Assembly: GCA_910587335.1 (NCBI GenBank)
Contig: CAJUMG010000014.1
Span: 272-51,585 of the forward strand
DNA length: 51,314 bases
Source: an uncultured Oscillospiraceae bacterium
GTDB lineage: Bacteria > Bacillota > Clostridia > Oscillospirales > Ruminococcaceae
Reading direction: 5' to 3'
Shown here one piece after another: positions 17,349-24,990 of the stretch (position 1 is the first letter of the stretch; each line of letters begins with the position of its first letter). A program made the position numbers and the translations under genes. The notes under the pieces are model-generated. The model saw only the letters and a list, made by a program, of their open reading frames with translations. It was not told the DNA's origin and made no database searches.

Positions 17349-18512
17349 TCAGTTGACCTGGACATTCGCGTCCCCGCTACCGACCAGCTTTGCCATAACC
17401 ACAAACCGCTGATCCTCAAAGGATCCCAGCGCCCGTGTGCAGGTAGAAAGGGTAATAATCCGGTCGTTTGAAGAAACGCTTACCCCAAAATTATGTAACG
17501 ACAGACTGCGCCCTTTGTCAATAATATACTGGAGGGAAGCGCCGGTTTGGTTGGTGTACAGATAAAAATTCAAATCAGTGGTATAAAATACGGCAAACAC
17601 CTGCCAGACCATGTCCTGCGAGGTGGTTGAATAGTAAAAATAGGGTACACGCTGGGCAAACCAGAGATGGGCAAAGGAGGGCAACTGGGCAAACATCACG
17701 TCGCCTCCCCGGCCGACAGAAGGATTTCCCGACACGTTGGTCCAATTGTGACCGAAAATAACCGTATTGGTGCTGTAGTCGGTGACATCCGTATCCACCC
17801 AAAGAGAGCCGTTGTAGTCATAGCCCCGGTTGATGTTCATGTTCATATAGGTAGTCAGGGTTGCACCCTGCATAACCGGGTAATCAATATTGGTCCCCGG
17901 GATTTGCAGCCAGCCAATGGTATCGCTGTTGACGTAGTCGTGGCAGTAGGCCGCCCGCTCCTGTCCGGACCCCTCCAGCTGGGATAGATCGACCCACCAT
18001 CCTGCGGGAGCCGCCGCAAGCTCATAGTTTTTTAGAGAATCCAGCGTTAGAGAAACCTGCCGGGCCGGGTCGACCGAAACGGTAACCGGCGCGGTCATGG
18101 CATCCTGTTCCGCCTTTCGGTTATATTCCTCCAGCAGTTTTTCCAGGTCAAAGGCCGGCCCTTGGACCACCGGTTCCTTCTGTGCAAGATCTACCGGCTC
18201 CACGGCCAGCTCTAAAGAAGGCTCGGCCAAAAGAGCCGCTCCGATGAAAATCAGGCAAGCCCCACAGCCGATGACCCCGGCAACCGCTTTCCCCTTGCCG
18301 GGGAAAAACGCTTTTTCCGTCACTTTATACCACTGTCGAACCCATCCTACAAAAAAATCCACCGCAGCGTCCGCGCGGTCAATCATCCGCCTAAGCTGCG
18401 TTTTCAGCCAGACAAAACCCATTCCTATTTTCTGTCCGATCTGAGCCGCTGCCGTGTTTTGTATCGCGGCCCGATTTTGTCCCGTTCCCACCGCTATTTT
18501 CTGGTACTCCAC
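17349..18512 (-). CDS. Class B-type sortase
   Basis: A 387-residue membrane transpeptidase. One transmembrane segment at about residues 76-97 follows a long cytoplasmic N-terminus of about 75 residues. The catalytic histidine is in VIFGHNW, the nucleophile is the cysteine of ITLSTCTRA, and the arginine is in FEDQRFVVMAKL. This trio and the length fit class B sortases (IGWLQIPGTNIDYPVMQG is also typical). Sortases attach cell-wall proteins through a C-terminal sorting signal. The frame is open to 18587, but GTG 18512 has AGGAGG seven bases upstream and lies downstream of a clear promoter, so it is chosen. No neighbouring gene has an obvious sorting signal. Confidence 0.88.
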   Translation of the reverse strand: MEYQKIAVGTGQNRAAIQNTAAAQIGQKIGMGFVWLKTQLRRMIDRADAAVDFFVGWVRQWYKVTEKAFFPGKGKAVAGVIGCGACLIFIGAALLAEPSLELAVEPVDLAQKEPVVQGPAFDLEKLLEEYNRKAEQDAMTAPVTVSVDPARQVSLTLDSLKNYELAAAPAGWWVDLSQLEGSGQERAAYCHDYVNSDTIGWLQIPGTNIDYPVMQGATLTTYMNMNINRGYDYNGSLWVDTDVTDYSTNTVIFGHNWTNVSGNPSVGRGGDVMFAQLPSFAHLWFAQRVPYFYYSTTSQDMVWQVFAVFYTTDLNFYLYTNQTGASLQYIIDKGRSLSLHNFGVSVSSNDRIITLSTCTRALGSFEDQRFVVMAKLVGSGDANVQVN

Positions 18513-18546
18513 TGTCCATCCTCCTGCTGCGCTTATTTCTGCTGGT

Positions 18547-18575
18547 ATTATACCAAAATATACCGTCCAAATCCA
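18547..18575 (-). promoter_or_regulatory. Sortase promoter
   Basis: On the minus strand TATAAT (18547-18552) lies in a TTGGTATAAT context, 34 bases from the GTG start. TGGATT at 18570-18575 is the only -35 candidate at 17 bases. Confidence 0.55.
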
Positions 18576-18602
18576 GTTTTTTGTCATTTGTGGACGGTAT
18601 AT
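18558..18602. promoter_or_regulatory. Candidate operator at the sortase promoter
   Basis: A perfect 12-base inverted repeat, ATATACCGTCCA at 18558-18569 and its complement at 18591-18602, with a 21-base spacer. It covers the spacer, the -35 and the upstream part of the sortase promoter. The two half-sites are 33 bases apart centre to centre, about three helical turns, as expected for a dimeric regulator. Confidence 0.5.
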
Positions 18603-18751
18603 TCACGGATTGAAGCTGTTAAAAATATCCAATTGTATACTATTTTTTCTAGTTATGTTTTTTATTGTTATTTCTTCCCTTTTATGTTATCCTGTAATTG
18701 GAAAACAGAGCGCGCATATTTTCCAATTTTAATCGGAAAGGAAGGTTCATT

Positions 18752-19027
18752 ATGAAAAAGTTATTGGCAATTTTTTTGATTTTTACAATTTGTATTACCA
18801 GCACAGCACCTGTTATGGGGATAGAAAATATCGATATATCGAAAAGCCAAGAATCTGTTTCTACATTCAAAACGCTTGATGAATTTCTTTTGGATTATCA
18901 TAGAAATGCTGATAGAATTCAAAAAGAATGTGGCGTAAGCAGTCAAAACAATCTGACCAATTTGAAGGCCACAGTACAAAATGAATATGCCCATAAGCTT
19001 GCCCTTTTGAATAAAGAAACCGATTAA
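18752..19027 (+). CDS. Secreted protein, N-terminal part (frameshifted)
   Basis: A 91-residue frame with GGAAAGGAAGG upstream and a clear Sec signal peptide (MKKLLAIFLIFTICITSTAP, cleavage probably near residue 23). The mature part is Lys/Glu-rich. It ends NKETD and stop, but the next frame continues without interruption as PINTLSEMGYEAYEI into the open frame at 19041. A single extra base near 19019-19022 would explain the break. The locus is visibly AT-rich compared with its GC-rich neighbours, suggesting transfer. I do not recognise the family. Confidence 0.6.
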   Translation: MKKLLAIFLIFTICITSTAPVMGIENIDISKSQESVSTFKTLDEFLLDYHRNADRIQKECGVSSQNNLTNLKATVQNEYAHKLALLNKETD

Positions 19028-19040
19028 TACCCTATCGGAA

Positions 19041-19793
19041 ATGGGCTATGAGGCTTATGAAATTACAGGCCAAAATTATGACATAATGGAAAAGCTGTTA
19101 AACACAGATCTTTCACAATTTTCTATTGATCGAGAAGAAGATTTTTCTGTTTTATTGGTTATTGGGGATGAAATCAATCCTGGAATATCCCCTATGTCCA
19201 GTGTGTCCTCTGAATTTAATTATACCTACCAGGGGGTCACATATCGAATGAGAACAGTTACTTTAACATCTAGCGATAATCCAGCTTATAATAAAGCCAA
19301 TACCGTTAATTTAATCAACTCTAATTCCGCAAATTTAATCAATAATGCTTTAAATACCGCTATTTCTGCACTTGTTTCAACAGTTAGCAAAACCCTAGGA
19401 TATCTCTATTCTATTTTGGGGATTAATGTAAACGCTGTCGGAACAACACAGGCAATGAATTTGAATTTGCAGGCCCACAGCAATTGGACAAGAAGATATA
19501 CGCAAGTATACAGCACCTATGATAAAGCTTGGGCAAATGGGTCTTGTGTTGAATTTGTTACATGTTTGTCCTATATAACTGGCACGTATTACAATAAAAA
19601 TTTAAATAGGGCACAATCGTGTAGCGGCCAGCGAGATACTGTCGTATATTCTTCTAATTACAATAATGACACTTGGAAAAGAAATAACGCCGCTGACGGA
19701 TTTAAAACTGGGAATGTTCATTATAATTTAACTGGAGATGTAAAATATAAATTCGGTGGAACGGTTAAAGTAACCCATACAGAAAATTTCTAA
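19041..19793 (+). CDS. Secreted protein, C-terminal part (frameshifted)
   Basis: A 250-residue frame that continues the signal-peptide protein at 18752. No ribosome site precedes the ATG at 19041, and coding-like sequence in this frame starts further upstream (to the stop at 19008-19010). The protein is rich in Asn, Thr, Ser and Tyr, with a middle hydrophobic stretch (ALNTAISALVSTVSKTLGYL) and four cysteines or fewer, as in extracellular proteins. The end (GDVKYKFGGTVKVTHTENF) looks like beta strands. The joined product would be about 347 residues. No known domain is recognised. It is directly followed by a small membrane-anchored protein gene. Confidence 0.6.
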   Translation: MGYEAYEITGQNYDIMEKLLNTDLSQFSIDREEDFSVLLVIGDEINPGISPMSSVSSEFNYTYQGVTYRMRTVTLTSSDNPAYNKANTVNLINSNSANLINNALNTAISALVSTVSKTLGYLYSILGINVNAVGTTQAMNLNLQAHSNWTRRYTQVYSTYDKAWANGSCVEFVTCLSYITGTYYNKNLNRAQSCSGQRDTVVYSSNYNNDTWKRNNAADGFKTGNVHYNLTGDVKYKFGGTVKVTHTENF

Positions 19794-19808
19794 AGGCGGT
19801 GATCACCC

Positions 19809-20255
19809 TTGAAGAAAAAGGCGGTCATTCTGTGCCTGTGCGGGCTCTCCCTTCTCCTCATTCTTTTGTATCTTTGCCCTTACCCGGAAAGAATCGACGT
19901 CGCTTTAGACGGATTTTATTATGAGGAGCCTCTGCGGGAGCTGGGCTCGCCGGGTACCGTCCGTATACAGGGCACCCTTTACCGCTATCTTTTCCGGGAG
20001 GACGTTTTTCGAGGGGATCTTTCCCTAGGTGGCTTTTCCTGGAAGGATCTTTCCTCCATCGGCTGCGAAAGGCTGCCAAACGGCTTTTCCCTGTTTTCCT
20101 TTGCCATCTATAACAAGGAAACCGGCCGACCCGGCGCGGTCTCTTTATACAGCAAAGGCACCTTTGAAAAGGTGATTTTGCACATCTATAACGGCACAGA
20201 TGCTGTCCAATTTGTAGCTCCTGCCCAAAGCATAAACGATACCTATCTTGACTGA
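19809..20255 (+). CDS. Small membrane-anchored protein of unknown function
   Basis: A 148-residue protein starting with TTG, with AGGCGGTGA about eight bases upstream. An N-terminal hydrophobic segment (residues 6-26) follows MKKK, so it is a signal anchor or signal peptide. The rest has short beta-prone repeats such as GTLYRYLFREDVFRGDLSLGG. It begins 15 bases after the secreted-protein gene, hence likely the same transcript, but its base composition is GC-rich like the chromosome. No family is recognised. Confidence 0.65.
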   Translation: MKKKAVILCLCGLSLLLILLYLCPYPERIDVALDGFYYEEPLRELGSPGTVRIQGTLYRYLFREDVFRGDLSLGGFSWKDLSSIGCERLPNGFSLFSFAIYNKETGRPGAVSLYSKGTFEKVILHIYNGTDAVQFVAPAQSINDTYLD

Positions 20256-20257
20256 CG

Positions 20258-20298
20258 AAAATCCCCGCCTTGTCCACCTGGAAAAGACGGGGATTTTT
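20258..20298. terminator. Bidirectional terminator
   Basis: Stem AAAATCCCCG / CGGGGATTTT with a 20-base loop and a T5 end, between convergent genes. Confidence 0.8.
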
Positions 20299-20328
20299 CA
20301 TCCCTTTTTGCCCTTTGGAGCTTTCATC

Positions 20329-21369
20329 TTACTCCAACACGTAGATGTTCACCGTTCGAAGGCCGTTGAGCAGACTCTCCTGATAGGTGTCGTAAAACAG
20401 GTCCACGTCAATGATCCCTTCCATCAGGCCGGTGCCCGTGTCCGATGCAATGGCATAGCCATAGACAAAGCTGCCGTCCGCCGAGGTGATATACAGCTTG
20501 GAACCGTAGGGAATCACGTTGGGATTAACCGCCACATGACCGGCGGAAAGCCGGTTGCCGGAAGCGCCCCTTGCGTTGCCGCCAGCGCTGTAGCCTGTGG
20601 CCTTAGCGTCGGTAATGACCGTCTGATAAACGGTGGGCGCGTTGTCTACAATGGTGTAGCCAAAATCATAGGACGACACCGGTACGTCCGCCCCCACCAG
20701 ATGAATCTGGGTGACCGGCCGCTGCACGATGTTTTCGCCTAAAAGCTGCGCTTCCTCCACAACGCCGTCCCGGGTGGTTTCTCCATAGGTCAAAATCTTT
20801 TTGCCATTTTGCCCCTCCTGCAACAAACGGGTTCTTCCGCTGCGCAAAAGCGGCGTTTCCCTCGTTTCCACCTCGTAGGGAATCTCCTCCTCATAGGACA
20901 TGGTGCGGTAATCAATCCGGTTAATGAGGATCTGCTCGTATCCGTCCAAAAAGGTATACAAGGGCTGGCTGATCAGGTCGTCGCCGTCAATCTCCACCCC
21001 TGCCTTGTCCAGCGCGTCAGCAACCGTCCCCTCGGTCATCATCACCTGATAGGTGGTGTTGTCCACCCGAATGGCCACCGGAAATGCACGGGTAATATTG
21101 ATTTCGGCAATATTCCCATCAAATCCGGAAAAATCTACCTTATCATGAGGGGAAACCGAGATGTCACATTTCTCTAAAATGGTGTCTAGGTCCTGTGTGC
21201 TGGTTCTTTGGACTTTTGTTTGCTGATCCACGCGGATATACACCGTGTAGGTGGTTGCGTTTACCGCATAAGCGCTTAAGGACATTAGAACTGCCATAAC
21301 CGACATGGCAAATCCACGGCTTTTTAAAAGCTGTACCGCCAAATGGATCACATAGAAAAAACGACTCAT
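20329..21369 (-). CDS. YabE-like G5/3D cell-wall protein
   Basis: A 346-residue exported protein. A membrane segment (residues 20-40) is followed by two DUF348 modules (YTVYIRVDQQTKVQRTSTQDLDTIL and AFPVAIRVDNTTYQVMMTEGTVADAL). Then come a G5 domain (SYEEEIPYEVETRETPLLRSGR) and a C-terminal 3D domain with its three aspartates (DAKATGY, IASDTGTGL, IDVDLF), a fold related to lytic transglycosylases. This is the YabE/RpfB-like architecture of peptidoglycan-remodelling proteins. The frame opens at 21510, but the consensus promoter at 21472-21500 lies inside that extension. ATG 21369 has AAAGGAGAG just upstream, so the short form is chosen. Confidence 0.9.
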   Translation of the reverse strand: MSRFFYVIHLAVQLLKSRGFAMSVMAVLMSLSAYAVNATTYTVYIRVDQQTKVQRTSTQDLDTILEKCDISVSPHDKVDFSGFDGNIAEINITRAFPVAIRVDNTTYQVMMTEGTVADALDKAGVEIDGDDLISQPLYTFLDGYEQILINRIDYRTMSYEEEIPYEVETRETPLLRSGRTRLLQEGQNGKKILTYGETTRDGVVEEAQLLGENIVQRPVTQIHLVGADVPVSSYDFGYTIVDNAPTVYQTVITDAKATGYSAGGNARGASGNRLSAGHVAVNPNVIPYGSKLYITSADGSFVYGYAIASDTGTGLMEGIIDVDLFYDTYQESLLNGLRTVNIYVLE

Positions 21370-21471
21370 CCAACTCTCCTTTGGTTTCCGCCAGCGCCGA
21401 AGCGTCAGCGGTTTTTTGAAAAAAGGGGAATTTCCCATCCGCTTTTTCAGTATTTTACCAAACTTGTTGTC

Positions 21472-21500
21472 ATTATATTCAGTTGGCGGTGGACTGTCAA
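21472..21500 (-). promoter_or_regulatory. Promoter of the YabE-like gene
   Basis: On the minus strand TTGACA (21495-21500) and TATAAT (21472-21477) are exactly 17 bases apart, both perfect. It gives a leader of about 95 bases and excludes the longer start at 21510. Confidence 0.85.
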
Positions 21501-21683
21501 GTTTTTTCATCCGCCTAAAATGGCGTAAATAAAGGCTTTTTCCCCTGTTTTCCCCCTTTTCATCATAGATAACAACGAATTTTTGCAGAATTTTCTACCA
21601 TAATTCTACATCCCGTCCAAACTTCTCCCCCCACCTTTTAGAGAAGTACCAACCGGACAAAAAGAAAAATTCTTCTTTTTAGA

Positions 21684-21739
21684 TTGACATTTTCACGAAA
21701 TTGTAATAATATTTAATTGATATCAAAACAATATCAATT
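21684..21739 (+). promoter_or_regulatory. Promoter and palindromic operator of the SPFH operon
   Basis: TTGACA (21684-21689) and TAATAT (21707-21712) with 17-base spacing. Directly downstream is a perfect nine-base inverted repeat (AATTGATAT at 21715-21723, complement at 21731-21739, seven-base loop) that covers the likely transcription start, then AAGGAGG and the ATG. This geometry is typical of a repressor site. The rest of the 385-base spacer from 21370 holds the divergent YabE-like promoter and nothing else recognised. Confidence 0.7.
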
Positions 21740-21754
21740 AAGGAGGGTATTCTA

Positions 21755-22783
21755 ATGAAAGAAACGATGCAAAACAAACCCGAGGTGGAAGAACGCCAGC
21801 TCCACGCCAAAAGCGGTATGGGAATGCTTTTGTTTCTTTTGCTTCTAATGGCCGCTTCGGTGGCGGCAATCGTTTTCGGCATTATTTTTCTTGCAAAAGA
21901 AAGCTTTGCGGCGGGCGGCATTCTTTTGGGCGCGGGCATTTTGTTCGGTTTTATTGTCGGACCTATTCTCTTGGCGGGACTGAAAATCTTAAAGCCCAAC
22001 GAGGCGCTGGTCCTGACCTTGTTCGGCAAATATTACGGCACCCTGACCGGCCCTGGGTTTTTCTATGTCAACCCCTTTGTCACCGCGGTAAATCCCGCTG
22101 CCGGCACAGTTCCTTCGCTTCCTGCGGCGGACAGCGGCGCAGCTGCAATGCAGGTGGCCAATCAGACCATCGCTTCCTTGAACAAAAAAATTTCCTTAAA
22201 AGCCATGACCCTGAATAACGAAAAGCAGAAGATCAATGACAAGCTGGGTAATCCCATTATCATCGGCATTGTAGTGATCTGGCGGGTGGCCAACACAGCC
22301 AAGGCCGTGTTTAATGTGGACAACTATAAAGAGTTCCTCTCTATCCAGTGCGACTCCGCTCTGCGCAACGTCGTCCGCCTGTACCCTTACGATGTTTCGG
22401 AGGATGCCGACGGCGGCGAGGAGGAAAAATCCCTGCGCGGTTCCAGCCAGGAAATCGCGGACATTCTGAAAAACGAAATCCAAAAAAAGGTGGAGATCGC
22501 CGGACTGGAAATTTCCGAGGCGCGGATCACCCATCTGTCCTACGCGCCTGAAATCGCCGCGGCTATGCTCCAGCGCCAGCAGGCCAGCGCGGTCATCGAC
22601 GCGCGCAAGCTGATTGTGGAAGGCGCCGTGGGTATGGTGCAGATGGCGCTTGACAAGCTGGGTGAAAATGACATTGTCCTTTTGGACGAAGAGCGCAAAG
22701 CGGCAATGGTCAGTAATCTGTTGGTGGTTCTGTGCGGCAACAAGGACGCGCAGCCCATTGTCAACAGCGGCTCTATTTATTAG
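21755..22783 (+). CDS. SPFH/Band 7 domain membrane protein
   Basis: A 342-residue prohibitin/stomatin-superfamily protein. It has two N-terminal hydrophobic segments (about 25-48 and 54-74), then the SPFH domain (LKPNEALVLTLFGKYYGTLTGPGFFYVNP near 76). An internal Ala/Gly-rich insert lies near 118-130, followed by the C-terminal helical part with ISEARITHLSYAPEIAAAMLQRQQA near 250. SPFH proteins oligomerise in membranes and organise microdomains. AAGGAGG precedes the ATG. A small ribbon-helix-helix gene follows after 14 bases, a recurring pairing for this subgroup as I recall it. An operator-like palindrome precedes the operon. Confidence 0.9.
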   Translation: MKETMQNKPEVEERQLHAKSGMGMLLFLLLLMAASVAAIVFGIIFLAKESFAAGGILLGAGILFGFIVGPILLAGLKILKPNEALVLTLFGKYYGTLTGPGFFYVNPFVTAVNPAAGTVPSLPAADSGAAAMQVANQTIASLNKKISLKAMTLNNEKQKINDKLGNPIIIGIVVIWRVANTAKAVFNVDNYKEFLSIQCDSALRNVVRLYPYDVSEDADGGEEEKSLRGSSQEIADILKNEIQKKVEIAGLEISEARITHLSYAPEIAAAMLQRQQASAVIDARKLIVEGAVGMVQMALDKLGENDIVLLDEERKAAMVSNLLVVLCGNKDAQPIVNSGSIY

Positions 22784-22797
22784 CTGGAGTAGATCCA

Positions 22798-23013
22798 ATG
22801 GATGAGCAGAACAAGAAAGAAAAAGCGAAAAAGCAGCTGCTTCTGCGCCTCTCCCCCGGTCTGTGGCAGGAGCTGGCGGCCTGGGCGGAGGACGACTTTC
22901 GCTCCATCAACGGCCAGATTGAGTATCTGTTAACCGAATGTGTAAAAAAACGGAAAAGGCGCTTTTCAGGGGAACCGGACAACCAAAGTCCAGAAGAGGA
23001 ACCTACTGACTAG
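22798..23013 (+). CDS. Arc-like ribbon-helix-helix small protein
   Basis: A 71-residue protein starting at ATG 22798 (GGAG upstream), 14 bases after the SPFH gene. Residues 12-50 fit a ribbon-helix-helix fold: a short strand KQLLLRLSP, helix GLWQELAAWAEDD, a turn, then helix SINGQIEYLLTECVKKRKR. The tail is acidic and proline-rich. In this fold the strand pairs in a dimer and contacts DNA. It may bind the palindrome at 21715-21739 and autoregulate the operon; this is inference. Confidence 0.75.
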   Translation: MDEQNKKEKAKKQLLLRLSPGLWQELAAWAEDDFRSINGQIEYLLTECVKKRKRRFSGEPDNQSPEEEPTD

Positions 23014-23206
23014 GACCCGCATCCGGTGGGATGATCGCACGAAAAGGGCTATCCACTGTTATTGGCCGGGCGCTGCCGGATGTGTTTTTCCGGGGCAATG
23101 CCCAGACAACATCGCAAAGGAAATTCATCATCCAGCGAATTCTCAAAAAAGGGTCGGGACTTTCGACTGTAAAAATACGCTGATTTTTGCAAAATCACAA
23201 AAGAAA

Positions 23207-23250
23207 AACCCGAAAGAGCTGTAACAATCAGTTCCTTCGGGTTGTCTTTT
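23207..23250. terminator. Bidirectional terminator
   Basis: Stem AACCCGAA / TTCGGGTT with a 21-base loop, A-rich left flank and T-rich right flank. It serves the plus-strand SPFH operon and the minus-strand peptidase gene. Positions 23014-23206 show nothing recognisable. Confidence 0.7.
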
Positions 23251-23280
23251 TTACAGTGCATTTTTTCTTTCCGAAAGGTA

Positions 23281-24729
23281 TTACCGGTTCAGCTCCTGAA
23301 TAATATCCTTATAGCAGGGAACCTCGTTGGCCAGCGCGTGGATGGAGATATGCTCGTTCCGCCCATGCACGGTGCCAACCTCCTCATTCGTCAGCGCATG
23401 GGGCACAAAGCGCAGCACGTTGTCACACACCTTGGTAAAATGGCGCGCGTCGGTCCCGCCTAAAATTAGATACGGCGTTACCCCAACCTCCGGGAAGTGC
23501 TTCTGCACCGCTTTTTCAATGGCCTGATAGGGCACCGAGCCCAGCGGCGTAATCTCAGAGGCGCCCCGTCCGCCCATCAGCTCGGTTTCCAGCCCATACC
23601 GGCCGGCGATTCCCTTCATGGTGGCAACTACGCTCTCCACCGTGTCGTGGGGAGACAGGCGCAGATTACAGATGACATAGGCGGCATCCGGCAGAATGTT
23701 GGCAGCACGCGCCCCCTCGATGATGGTAAAGGCGGCGGTTGTTTTGAGCATCGCGCCTTTAAAGCCGTCCCTGCGGCGATAGACCTTCTCCAAAATCGGC
23801 GCAAACAGCCACAGATTTCCATAGACAAACCGCTCCTTCAAGGACATTTCCGGCGCAAAGGTCTCCAGCATTTTGCGGGTAGTCGGGTCCATTTTGCACC
23901 GGAAGGGGGACTTTTTCTCCACCCGTGTGATGAATTTGGACAGGCGGCCGATGGTGGAAACATGGGGCGGCTCGCTGGAATGTCCGCCATTCGAACGCGC
24001 GGTGAACTTCAGGTTTACATAGCCCTTTTCCCCTAATCCAATGAGCGCATAGGGGCGGTGTACACCAGCCATGGGGCTTTCACCGATGGAACAGCCCTCA
24101 TCCAGCACCATTTCCAGATGAACCCCGCGCTCATGCAGGTAGTCTACCGCCATCTGAGCGCCGGGACCGGAATTTTCCTCGGTGCGGGAACAGAAGATGT
24201 ACAGGTCCCGGTTGGGGGTCATGCCCTCGGCAATCAGCTGCTCAAACGCCTCGAAGAATCCGCACAGTCCGCTTTTAATGTCGATGGAGCCGCGGCCCCA
24301 CAGCACTCCGTCAATGATTTCGCCTCCAAACGGGTCGTGCTCCCATTCTCCCGCGGCATCCACTACGTCCATGTGGCCCATAAACAGGATGCCCTCTTTG
24401 TCCGGGTTGCCGCTGTCCCACTTGAGCAAAAGGTTGTTGTCCAGCTGGTCCATCCGCTGAAACTTTGCAAATACACCTGGGAACAGCCGGGCCAGCGTCT
24501 CAATCATCGGGTCAAACTGGCGGGGGTTGTCCTCGCCAGGCAGGACCACCGTGTTGACCTGAACCATCTGGGACAGCTTCTCCGCTATGCGCATAGCGTC
24601 GGGATTTTCCCGGCGTACCAGCGGCGTTTCGGGAACGGCCTTTTTGTTGATGCAGGCCCGCACCAGGCAGACAAGCAGCAGCACGACTGCCACCGCCAGC
24701 ACCGCCAACAGCAGATACAAAACGATCAT
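23281..24729 (-). CDS. M20-family metallopeptidase, carboxypeptidase S-like
   Basis: A 482-residue zinc peptidase with an N-terminal membrane anchor (residues 2-24). The metal ligands are seen in FMGHMDVVD near 117 and GRGSIDIKSGLCG near 148. EENSGPGAQ near 184 carries the catalytic base and a ligand, VLDEGCS near 208 a further ligand, and GGTDARHF near 434 the last histidine. The dimerisation lid domain lies between. Carboxypeptidase S-like members hydrolyse small peptides or N-acyl amino acids. The gene is single, with GGGAGGT just before the ATG. A small hairpin (AGCGGA / TCCGCT near 24757-24771) lies in the leader. Confidence 0.9.
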   Translation of the reverse strand: MIVLYLLLAVLAVAVVLLLVCLVRACINKKAVPETPLVRRENPDAMRIAEKLSQMVQVNTVVLPGEDNPRQFDPMIETLARLFPGVFAKFQRMDQLDNNLLLKWDSGNPDKEGILFMGHMDVVDAAGEWEHDPFGGEIIDGVLWGRGSIDIKSGLCGFFEAFEQLIAEGMTPNRDLYIFCSRTEENSGPGAQMAVDYLHERGVHLEMVLDEGCSIGESPMAGVHRPYALIGLGEKGYVNLKFTARSNGGHSSEPPHVSTIGRLSKFITRVEKKSPFRCKMDPTTRKMLETFAPEMSLKERFVYGNLWLFAPILEKVYRRRDGFKGAMLKTTAAFTIIEGARAANILPDAAYVICNLRLSPHDTVESVVATMKGIAGRYGLETELMGGRGASEITPLGSVPYQAIEKAVQKHFPEVGVTPYLILGGTDARHFTKVCDNVLRFVPHALTNEEVGTVHGRNEHISIHALANEVPCYKDIIQELNR

Positions 24730-24931
24730 TTTCTACCTCCCTGTTTTCCGCATAGAGCGGAAAATCCGCTTTTTCGGCAGCGAAAGCCGGATTAAACCGG
24801 CAAAGTCGTTCTGCCGGCCTCTTACCAAACATTATAGTAGAGGCCCTGGGAAATTACAAGGATTTTGCCGGTTTCTGCTGAAGCCGAAAAAATAGGGGAG
24901 AATTTCCTCGAAAAAAATGGGCAAAGAATGA

Positions 24932-24959
24932 TTGTATTCTTTTCTATTTATGGTATGAT
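24932..24959 (+). promoter_or_regulatory. Promoter of the MBOAT-DHHW operon
   Basis: TTGTAT (24932-24937) and TATGAT (24954-24959) with 16-base spacing and an upstream TGG extended -10 element. Confidence 0.55.
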
Positions 24960-24990
24960 TAAGATTGGGTAAAAAAGGGGTGTGCAATAG

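Noticed and set aside
21370..21510. Longer start for the YabE-like protein at 21510
   Set aside because: A perfect TTGACA-N17-TATAAT promoter lies inside this extension, and the ATG at 21369 has its own ribosome site.
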